DNA from: an uncultured Bacillota bacterium
Lineage (GTDB): Bacteria > Bacillota_A > Clostridia > Peptostreptococcales > Anaerovoracaceae
Assembly (NCBI GenBank): GCA_946628525.1
Contig: CAMOWO010000061.1
Coordinates: 1 to 5,399, forward strand
Direction of reading: 5' to 3'
Length of the DNA stretch: 5,399 nt
Below, piece after piece: positions 1-4,781 of the stretch (position 1 is the first letter of the stretch; every line of letters starts with the position of its first letter). The notes beneath the pieces are model-generated. The model searched no databases and was not told the origin of the DNA. It worked only from the letters and a program-made list of their open reading frames with translations. The position numbers and the translations under genes are program-made.

Positions 1-93
1 GATCGCGTCAAAGTCATTGACGCAGCAGGTACGATAGAGGGCATCCATGAGCAGATCTTCTCATACGTGAAAGAACTTCTCAGTCTTGAATAA
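1..93 (+). CDS. tmk: Thymidylate kinase, C-terminal end only (partial)
   Basis: Frame 1 is open from the first base to a TAA at 91-93 and encodes the last 30 residues of a protein. The peptide begins DRVKVIDAAGTIEGIHEQI and ends in a helix-like KELLSLE. The segment 'R-V-x-V-I-D-A-x-x-x-I-E-x-[IV]-H' is typical of the C-terminus of bacterial thymidylate kinase, which phosphorylates dTMP to dTDP in the cytoplasm. The catalytic parts (P-loop, DR motif, lid) lie upstream and cannot be checked. Position supports the call: tmk is commonly just upstream of holB in Firmicutes, often with yaaQ/yaaR between, which are absent here. The stop codon overlaps the holB ribosome binding site, so the two genes are probably translationally coupled. 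Identity rests on a short peptide plus synteny. Confidence 0.75.
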   Translation, partial: DRVKVIDAAGTIEGIHEQIFSYVKELLSLE

Positions 94-97
94 GGAG
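92..97 (+). promoter_or_regulatory. Ribosome binding site that sets the holB start
   Basis: AAGGAG lies six bases before the GTG at 104-106 and overlaps the upstream TAA stop. The in-frame TTG at 86 lies inside tmk, before this site, and has no purine-rich sequence at a suitable distance upstream. The GTG is therefore the better start. Confidence 0.8.
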
Positions 98-103
98 ACG
101 TTA

Positions 104-922
104 GTGAACTTTGGACCGATAATCGAGAACAACAGAAGACTGATCGACAGACTGAATCACATCACCGGAACCGGCGGGGTCACCCACGCGTACATCTTCG
201 AAGGAGACAACTGGCTTGATAAGAGGCAGATCGCAGAGACCTTCGCGAAGGGGATCCTTTGCAGCAAAGGACTGGGGGAGAACTGCGGGGAGTGCAGCAT
301 ATGCGATAAGATCGATCACGGCAACTGCGAGGACCTTATCTACGTGGAGCCGGAGGCCACCGGCAACGTTTTGGACGAGAGCGTGGAGACGATGCAGAAT
401 CTCATCAAAACGAGACCTTTTGGGTCGCGCCATATCGTCATCATCGAGAATGCCGACCGCATGACGAGCAGGGCCCAGAACCGTCTTTTGAAGACGTTGG
501 AGGAGCCGCCGGGGGATTCTGTGATCATCCTTCTTTCGGAGAATGTGGAGAATCTCGTGCAGACGGTGAGATCAAGGTGCGTCAGGTTCCATATCAATCA
601 CCTGGGGCAGGAAGGCTACGACTTCATGATGCAGCGTGCGGATGAGCTCATCGGGCAGCTGGAGAGGGGCGCCGGATTCTTTGAGATGGTCCACGGCGTC
701 AAGGACATCCTCAAGGATAAGGAGAAGGTCAGCGCGCTTTTGGACTGTATGGAGGTCATTTACAGGAACATGCTGGTGGATGCGGGAAAGAAGATCACGA
801 CCCATTCAGCAGAGGAACTTTCGGAGAATATATATCTGATAGAGGAGGCGGCTTCGGACGTCAGACGAGGCGTTTCACCGGCTTCCGCTATTAAGGATTT
901 GATCATAAAAATCGGAGGATAA
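104..922 (+). CDS. holB: DNA polymerase III delta prime subunit (clamp loader)
   Basis: This is the delta prime subunit of the clamp loader that opens and loads the beta sliding clamp on primed DNA. With the GTG start the protein is 272 residues. Visible features: a clamp-loader zinc module with Cys53, Cys61, Cys64 and Cys67 (C-x7-C-x2-C-x2-C); a Walker B-like strand IVIIENADRM (111-120); the family block NRLLKTLEEPP (126-136); and a sensor 1-type SRC at 157-159 in VRSRCVRF. The P-loop is strongly degenerate: at 33-40, EGDNWLDK keeps the lysine but not the usual glycines. ATP hydrolysis is therefore unlikely, in line with delta prime acting as a non-catalytic stator in Escherichia coli. The protein is shorter than the roughly 330 residues of the Bacillus subtilis homologue, mostly in the C-terminal collar region after about residue 175. 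It starts 10 bases after tmk and ends 2 bases before ricT. Confidence 0.93.
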   Translation: MNFGPIIENNRRLIDRLNHITGTGGVTHAYIFEGDNWLDKRQIAETFAKGILCSKGLGENCGECSICDKIDHGNCEDLIYVEPEATGNVLDESVETMQNLIKTRPFGSRHIVIIENADRMTSRAQNRLLKTLEEPPGDSVIILLSENVENLVQTVRSRCVRFHINHLGQEGYDFMMQRADELIGQLERGAGFFEMVHGVKDILKDKEKVSALLDCMEVIYRNMLVDAGKKITTHSAEELSENIYLIEEAASDVRRGVSPASAIKDLIIKIGG

Positions 923-924
923 AC

Positions 925-1854
925 ATGACAGATGTAGTAGGCGTCAAGTTCAAGGACGCAGGAAAATTATATTACTTCAGCCCCGGAAAGCTTGAGATAA
1001 ACAGCGGGGATCACGTCATCGTGGAGACGGCCAGAGGCCTTGAATTCGGTACGGTGACCATGGGGATCACCCAGGTCAAGGAATCGGAGCTGGTTGCGCC
1101 GCTGAAGAACATCATCAGGATCGCGACGGATAAGGACAAGAAGAAGCACGAGGAGAATCTGGCCAAGCGCACAGAGGCTCTGCGGATCTGTCAGGAGAAA
1201 ATCAACGCACATAAGCTCGAAATGAAGCTGATCGACGTGGAATACACCTTTGATAACAGCAAGGTGGTCTTCTACTTTACGGCGGACGGAAGGGTGGACT
1301 TCAGAGAACTGGTCAAAGACCTGGCCTCCGTATTCCGCATGAGGATCGAGCTCAGGCAGATCGGCGTTCGCGATGAGGCGAAGATGCTGGGCGGCGTCGG
1401 AAGCTGCGGCAGGGCGCTTTGCTGCAGTACCTGGCTCAGAGACTTCGAGCCGGTATCCATCAAGATGGCGAAGGTGCAGAACCTTTCCCTCAATCCGACG
1501 AAGATCTCCGGAATGTGCGGAAGGCTCATGTGCTGCCTGAAATACGAAAACGATGCCTATACGTACCTCAAGAAGGGCATGCCGATCGTCGGTGAGCGCG
1601 TCAGAACGCCGGACGGGAAGGCTGTCGTAACGGACGTGAACATCCTGGAGAGCCTGGTGAAGACGAGACTCATTCTGGAAGAAGGGGATAAGAAGAACGG
1701 CGTCGAAGAAAAACTCAGCCCGGAATTCTTCGTCTACGGCAAGGACGAGATCAAGCGGTTCGGCAAGAACAAGGGCAACAGGAAGAAAGACAACGACCTG
1801 GGAGATCTGGACAAGGATACGCTAAAGGAGATCAAAGAACTTCTGAAGGATTAG
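925..1854 (+). CDS. ricT: RicT (YaaT) PSP1-domain iron-sulfur protein
   Basis: The 309-residue protein belongs to the PSP1 C-terminal domain family typified by Bacillus subtilis YaaT/RicT. In that species RicT works with RicA (YmcA) and RicF (YlbF) in an Fe-S-containing complex that directs RNase Y-dependent mRNA maturation and promotes sporulation, competence and biofilm formation. Family features seen here are the N-terminal beta-rich part (VVGVKFKDAGKLYYFSP, then FGTVTMG), the PSP1 core around 60-147, and two cysteine clusters: SCGRALCC (Cys161, 166, 167) and MCGRLMCC (Cys198, 203, 204). The latter are the expected cluster ligands. A charged, lysine-rich tail of about 35 residues (from about 275) ends in a predicted helix and makes the protein longer than the 275-residue Bacillus form. 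A GGAGG site lies six bases before the ATG. The gene is 2 bases after holB and 2 bases before trmN6, so it belongs to the same operon. The role in this organism is inferred from the family. Confidence 0.93.
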   Translation: MTDVVGVKFKDAGKLYYFSPGKLEINSGDHVIVETARGLEFGTVTMGITQVKESELVAPLKNIIRIATDKDKKKHEENLAKRTEALRICQEKINAHKLEMKLIDVEYTFDNSKVVFYFTADGRVDFRELVKDLASVFRMRIELRQIGVRDEAKMLGGVGSCGRALCCSTWLRDFEPVSIKMAKVQNLSLNPTKISGMCGRLMCCLKYENDAYTYLKKGMPIVGERVRTPDGKAVVTDVNILESLVKTRLILEEGDKKNGVEEKLSPEFFVYGKDEIKRFGKNKGNRKKDNDLGDLDKDTLKEIKELLKD

Positions 1855-1856
1855 AT

Positions 1857-2591
1857 ATGAGCATCAGGATAGACAATACGGGATTCGGGGGGCTGAAGAT
1901 CCTGCAGGATACGGATCAGTTCTGTTACGGCGTGGACGCGGTGCTCCTGGCAGACTTTGCGTCGAGAAGCCGGTTGGATATCACCTCCGTCGTGGACTTG
2001 GGGACGGGAAACGGGATCATTCCGCTGATTCTTTCCCATAAGAGCCCGAAGGCCCAGATCACAGGGATCGACATTCAGAAGGAGGCTTTGCAGCTGGCGG
2101 TGCAGACGGCGCAGATGAACGGGCTGGAGGACCGGCTCTCCTTCTTGAACATGGATGTGAAGGATGCGGCCGCGCAGCTTACGCCCGAGACAGCGTCTCT
2201 CGTCACCTGCAATCCGCCGTATTTCGCAAAGGGTGCAGGTCTGATCAATGACGAGTCCGCGAAGTTCATCGCAAGACAGGAAACAACGGCCTCCGTTGAG
2301 GATTTCATCCGTGCAGCCGCGCACATCCTCAGAGACAGAGGCCATTTTTGTATGATCCACAGACCGTCGCGCCTGACGGACATCATATATTACAGCAGGA
2401 AATATAAACTGGAGCCGAAGGAAATGCGGTTCATCTCCCCAAGAGAAGGCAAGCAGCCCAACATGGTCCTGATCCGGTGCATCAAGAGGGGAGGCAAAGA
2501 ACTGACGATCCTGCCGACGCTCTATGTTTACCATAAAAACAGAGAATACACTGAAGAGATCCTGGAAATCTACGAAAGAGGCAGAAAATAG
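1857..2591 (+). CDS. trmN6: tRNA1(Val) adenine-37 N6-methyltransferase-like protein (TrmN6/YabB)
   Basis: This is a 244-residue Rossmann-fold SAM-dependent methyltransferase. Motif I is DLGTGNG (47-53), the acidic residue after strand 2 is in GIDI (70-73), and the catalytic amino-methyltransferase motif is NPPY (119-122, in TCNPPYF). The N-terminal sequence with QFCYGVDAVLLADF (21-34) is characteristic of the TrmN6/YfiC/YabB group. The Escherichia coli member methylates N6 of adenine 37 in tRNA1(Val); the target in Firmicutes is assumed rather than shown. Length matches the family (about 245). AAGGA sits six bases before the ATG and the start is 2 bases after the ricT stop, so it is the last gene of the tmk-holB-ricT operon. 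In Bacillus subtilis the homologous yabB sits at the same place, followed by yazA, rsmI and abrB. A related role as an RNA or protein glutamine methyltransferase is a weaker alternative. Confidence 0.88.
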   Translation: MSIRIDNTGFGGLKILQDTDQFCYGVDAVLLADFASRSRLDITSVVDLGTGNGIIPLILSHKSPKAQITGIDIQKEALQLAVQTAQMNGLEDRLSFLNMDVKDAAAQLTPETASLVTCNPPYFAKGAGLINDESAKFIARQETTASVEDFIRAAAHILRDRGHFCMIHRPSRLTDIIYYSRKYKLEPKEMRFISPREGKQPNMVLIRCIKRGGKELTILPTLYVYHKNREYTEEILEIYERGRK

Positions 2592-2610
2592 CCAATTATT
2601 CAAAATCATA

Positions 2611-2639
2611 TTGAAAATATTTGGAACATATGGTAACAT
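2611..2639 (+). promoter_or_regulatory. Probable sigma-A promoter for the small membrane protein-abrB unit
   Basis: A -35 TTGAAA (2611-2616) and a -10 TAACAT (2634-2639, four of six consensus bases) are separated by exactly 17 bases. They lie in the A+T-rich 98-base gap after trmN6. Transcription would begin near 2646, about 43 bases before the next start codon. The gap is the only one larger than 10 bases up to this point in the window, which supports a new transcription unit here. Confidence 0.55.
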
Positions 2640-2643
2640 ATGG
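2625..2643 (+). repeat. 10-bp-phased direct repeat AACATATGG over the -10 region
   Basis: AACATATGG occurs at 2625-2633 and again at 2635-2643, one base apart, giving a 10-bp period (about one helical turn). The second copy covers the proposed -10 element, and each copy contains the palindrome CATATG. This arrangement would suit a dimeric repressor or a tandem-binding regulator, but no protein can be assigned from sequence alone. Confidence 0.6.
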
Positions 2644-2689
2644 ATACATGTTGAGATAAAGAGAGAGAGTCCGCGCGAAAGGAGACATA

Positions 2690-3010
2690 ATGGATGTTAC
2701 GGTAAACATTAAAGTATTGGGTTTGATCCTCCTTACGGTTGCTGCTCTTGTACTTCTGATCTACTTGGTTTTCCTTGTGAGGAAGCTTCTCGTGACTTTG
2801 GAGAGCGCGAACAAGATCCTCGCAGATCTTGAAGATGTAAGTGGTGTGTTGTCGAAGAGAAGCAAGGACGTAGATGGCATCATCGACGATGTCTCTGATT
2901 CAGTGGGAGCCGTCACAGGTGCTGTCAAAGAGAAGAAGAATGTAGTCGAAGCGACATCATCTGTTGTGAAGGCGGTAGTCAGTGTGAAGAATGCGATCTC
3001 GAAGGAATGA
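2690..3010 (+). CDS. Small membrane-anchored helical protein, function unknown (DUF948-like in build)
   Basis: I do not recognise a specific family. The 106-residue product has a short N-terminus (MDVTVNIK), one strongly hydrophobic segment at about 8-30 followed by RK, and then about 75 residues that look entirely helical. That part has no proline, cysteine, tryptophan, histidine or glutamine and has regularly spaced valine, isoleucine and leucine (for example VDGIIDDVSDSVGAVTGAV, 61-79). One membrane anchor plus a cytoplasmic amphipathic or coiled-coil helix resembles the DUF948 family (Bacillus YtxG type), but this is a comparison of build only. The R-K after the hydrophobic segment favours a cytoplasmic C-terminus. 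AAAGGAG lies five bases before the ATG. The gene follows its own promoter and is 33 bases upstream of the abrB-type gene, so the two are probably co-transcribed. Codons end in T more often than in the upstream operon. Confidence 0.8.
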   Translation: MDVTVNIKVLGLILLTVAALVLLIYLVFLVRKLLVTLESANKILADLEDVSGVLSKRSKDVDGIIDDVSDSVGAVTGAVKEKKNVVEATSSVVKAVVSVKNAISKE

Positions 3011-3043
3011 TCGGCTGACAAATCATCAGGAAGGAGAATTACA

Positions 3044-3286
3044 ATGAAAGCTACCGGGATAGTGAGAAAAGTTGATGAACTTGGACGTATCGTTTTGCCT
3101 ATCGAACTTAGAAGAACACTCAATATCGACATCAAAGATCCTGTTGAGATATTCGTTGATGGCGATTCTATCATTTTGAGAAAGTATCAGTCTGCCTGCG
3201 TTTTCTGCGGGAGCACAGACGATGTGAAACAGATCAAGGGCAAGAACATCTGCGCAAACTGCATTGAAGAACTGAAATCATTATAG
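3044..3286 (+). CDS. abrB: AbrB-family transition-state regulator with C-terminal four-cysteine module
   Basis: The 80-residue protein begins MKATGIVRKVDELGRIVLP, nearly the same as Bacillus subtilis AbrB. It continues with IELRRTLNI and a swapped-hairpin AbrB DNA-binding domain to about residue 48 (IILRKY). AbrB proteins are dimeric or tetrameric DNA-binding regulators that repress or adjust genes during the shift out of exponential growth. After the domain come Cys52 and Cys55 (CVFC) and Cys70 and Cys73 (CANC), a C-x2-C, 14-residue, C-x2-C pattern that suggests a small zinc ribbon instead of the C-terminal domain of Bacillus AbrB. AAGGAG lies seven bases before the ATG. The gene shares a transcript with the upstream membrane protein gene and is closed by a strong terminator. 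SpoVT is longer, so AbrB is the better label. Whether it controls sporulation here is unknown. Confidence 0.9.
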   Translation: MKATGIVRKVDELGRIVLPIELRRTLNIDIKDPVEIFVDGDSIILRKYQSACVFCGSTDDVKQIKGKNICANCIEELKSL

Positions 3287-3324
3287 ATGACAAGGTCCAT
3301 TCATGTGACTGATCAGGAGAAATT

Positions 3325-3354
3325 AGAGGCTGGGTGTTCAGTCTCTTTTTTATT
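3325..3354 (+). terminator. Intrinsic terminator after abrB
   Basis: AGAGGCTG (3325-3332) pairs with CAGTCTCT (3339-3346) as an 8-bp stem containing one G-U pair, with a six-base loop GGTGTT. It is followed directly by further T residues to 3351, then ATT. This is a classic Rho-independent terminator 38 bases after the abrB stop, and it separates abrB from murA. Confidence 0.85.
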
Positions 3355-3384
3355 GCCGTGATACACTCGATGTAGTATTAAGCA

Positions 3385-3413
3385 TTGAAATGAATCAGCA
3401 TATAAAGTATAAT
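3385..3413 (+). promoter_or_regulatory. Sigma-A promoter for murA
   Basis: TTGAAA (3385-3390) and a perfect TATAAT (3408-3413) are 17 bases apart in an A+T-rich stretch just after the abrB terminator. Transcription should start near 3420, giving a leader of about 27 bases before the GTG at 3447. An in-frame ATG at 3390 lies in the -35 element, so it would be upstream of the transcript start and cannot be the usual start codon. Confidence 0.85.
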
Positions 3414-3419
3414 AAAGTA
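3402..3419 (+). repeat. 10-bp-phased direct repeat ATAAAGTA over the murA -10 region
   Basis: ATAAAGTA occurs at 3402-3409 and again at 3412-3419 with a 10-bp period. The two copies flank and overlap the TATAAT box and the expected transcription start. It may be an operator, or a chance result of A+T-rich promoter sequence. Confidence 0.5.
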
Positions 3420-3435
3420 ACTGAAATTATTGTAC

Positions 3436-3441
3436 GGAGGG
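3436..3441 (+). promoter_or_regulatory. Ribosome binding site that sets the murA start
   Basis: GGAGGG lies five bases before the GTG at 3447. That start gives a protein beginning (M)AKFLVQKSGP, which aligns with the usual MurA N-terminus and places the catalytic lysine at residue 22, as in Escherichia coli. The longer reading from 3390 would add 19 residues that are not typical of the family. Confidence 0.88.
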
Positions 3442-3446
3442 AAAAA

Positions 3447-4718
3447 GTGGCAAAATTTCTGGTACAAAAAAGCGGCCCTTTGAGCGGCGAAGTCACCATC
3501 AGCGGATCGAAGAACGCAGTGCTTCCCATCATGGCGGCTACATTATTAACAGAAGAAAAATGTGAGATCAGTGACACTCCGGCCCTCAGAGATGTGGAAG
3601 TCATGTGCGACCTTCTCGAGAACCTGGGGTGCGAAATCAATAGAAATCTTGAACAGAATACAGTAGAAGTAACATCAGGTAATGATATCAAAGGCGAAGC
3701 TCCATACAGTCTTGTTAAGATGATGAGAGCTTCGATTTTAGTGCTCGGAGCCCTCATCCACAGGACAGGGCATGCCGTCATTCCTCTCCCGGGAGGATGT
3801 GCCATCGGCAAGAGACCGATCGAACTTCATCTGAAGGGTCTCAAGGCGATGGGCGTTCAGGTCGATGAGGAGAAGATGGCAAGAGGCATCGTGGACGCGA
3901 AGGCCGACAAGCTCCACGGAGGCACCATCTACCTGGATTTCCCGAGCGTAGGTGCTACAGAAGTCATCATGATGGCGGCTACACTGGCGGAGGGAACCAC
4001 CATCCTGGAGAATGCGGCTCAGGAGCCGGAGATCGTTGACCTGGCGAGCTTCCTCAATAAGATGGGGGCGAGGATCAAGGGCGCCGGTACAGACACCGTC
4101 AAGATCACGGGTGTGGAACGCCTCAAGGGCGTGCATCATCAGGTGATCCCTGACAGGATCGAGGCCGGTACATTCATGATCGGCGCGGCCATCACGAAAG
4201 GCAACATCCTCATCAAGAACGTGGTTCCGTCCCATCTCAAAGCCGTGATCGCCAAGCTCACGGAGTGCGGCATCCAGATCGAGATGACGGACGAGGGAAT
4301 GCAGGTCAGAGGTGATGTGAATCCGCTGATCGCGACGAACATCAAGACACTTCCTTATCCGGGATTCCCGACAGATATGCAGTCACCGTTCATGGCTTTG
4401 CTGACGGTGGCCAAGGGACCAAGCGTTGTCATCGAGACGGTATTCGAGAACCGATTCATGCACGTCGGTGAGTTCAACAGAATGGGAGCGAATATCAAGA
4501 CGGACGGAAACGCCGCCATGATCCCGGGAGATAAACAGCTGGAGGGAGCACAGGTGGTTGCCACAGACCTCAGAGCAGGCGCGGCAGTCGTCCTCACAGG
4601 GCTCGTCGCCGAAGGGACGACGGAAGTCTCTAAGATTTACCACATCGACAGAGGTTATGAGAACTTCGTGGATAAACTCAAGGCTCTCGGAGCTAATATA
4701 ATGCGTATCGAAGAGTAA
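3447..4718 (+). CDS. murA: UDP-N-acetylglucosamine 1-carboxyvinyltransferase
   Basis: MurA transfers enolpyruvate from phosphoenolpyruvate to UDP-GlcNAc, the first committed step of peptidoglycan precursor synthesis in the cytoplasm. From the GTG start the protein has 423 residues, close to the usual 417-420. The EPT fold signatures are all present: SGSKNAVLP with Lys22-Asn23; VKMMRAS with Arg94; the active-site loop PGGCAIGKRP with Cys118; GFPTDMQ with Asp310 as the probable general base; DLRAGAA with Arg376; and HIDRGYE with Arg402. Cys118 is the residue alkylated by fosfomycin, so this copy lacks the Cys-to-Asp change of naturally resistant MurA proteins. Many Firmicutes have two copies (MurA and MurZ), and the sequence alone does not say which this is. 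It has its own promoter and is followed by a hairpin. An A+T-rich stretch with less typical codons lies at about 3640-3745. Confidence 0.96.
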   Translation: MAKFLVQKSGPLSGEVTISGSKNAVLPIMAATLLTEEKCEISDTPALRDVEVMCDLLENLGCEINRNLEQNTVEVTSGNDIKGEAPYSLVKMMRASILVLGALIHRTGHAVIPLPGGCAIGKRPIELHLKGLKAMGVQVDEEKMARGIVDAKADKLHGGTIYLDFPSVGATEVIMMAATLAEGTTILENAAQEPEIVDLASFLNKMGARIKGAGTDTVKITGVERLKGVHHQVIPDRIEAGTFMIGAAITKGNILIKNVVPSHLKAVIAKLTECGIQIEMTDEGMQVRGDVNPLIATNIKTLPYPGFPTDMQSPFMALLTVAKGPSVVIETVFENRFMHVGEFNRMGANIKTDGNAAMIPGDKQLEGAQVVATDLRAGAAVVLTGLVAEGTTEVSKIYHIDRGYENFVDKLKALGANIMRIEE

Positions 4719-4730
4719 TGTGAATAGAGT

Positions 4731-4762
4731 AGGATGGATCCTGGCTTTCAGGATCCATTTTC
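4731..4762 (+). terminator. Hairpin after murA, probable intrinsic terminator
   Basis: ATGGATCCTG (4734-4743) and CAGGATCCAT (4749-4758) form a perfect 10-bp stem with loop GCTTT. Two G-U pairs and one A-U pair can extend it at the base. Only four T residues follow (4758-4761) before C and an A run, so the U-tract is short. It lies 12 bases after the murA stop and ends 19 bases before the next start codon. It may terminate murA transcripts, or partly attenuate or protect a murA-fumarase transcript. Confidence 0.65.
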
Positions 4763-4781
4763 AAAAAACAGAGGAAGAGTT

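Noticed and set aside
86..103. TTG start that would lengthen HolB by six residues
   Set aside because: It has no ribosome binding site and lies inside tmk, while the GTG at 104 has AAGGAG at ideal spacing.
2599..2615. Inverted repeat TTCAA/TTGAA after trmN6 as a possible terminator
   Set aside because: The stem is only five A+T-rich base pairs, is not followed by a T run, and overlaps the -35 element of the next promoter.
1851..2639. Long open frame on the minus strand opposite trmN6 (262 codons)
   Set aside because: It overlaps a clear methyltransferase gene along its whole length, shows no recognisable motif and has no convincing ribosome binding site. It is a shadow of the codon bias of the plus-strand gene.
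2661..2669. GAGAGAGAG run before the small membrane gene, as a possible functional repeat
   Set aside because: It is a very short dinucleotide run in a leader that already has a separate, well-placed AAAGGAG ribosome binding site.
2524..2712. 62-residue plus-strand frame spanning the trmN6 end and the following gap
   Set aside because: It overlaps trmN6 and the next gene in another frame, crosses the promoter and lacks a ribosome binding site.
3287..3361. 24-residue frame starting immediately after the abrB stop
   Set aside because: There is no ribosome binding site, the frame runs through the terminator hairpin and the peptide has no recognisable character.
3390..3446. Upstream ATG that would lengthen MurA by 19 residues
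   Set aside because: It lies in the -35 element of the murA promoter and so before the transcript start, and the added residues are not typical of MurA. The GTG at 3447 has a strong ribosome binding site.
3738..4235. Minus-strand open frame inside murA (165 codons)
   Set aside because: The murA reading frame on the plus strand is full length with all catalytic residues. The antisense peptide has no family features.
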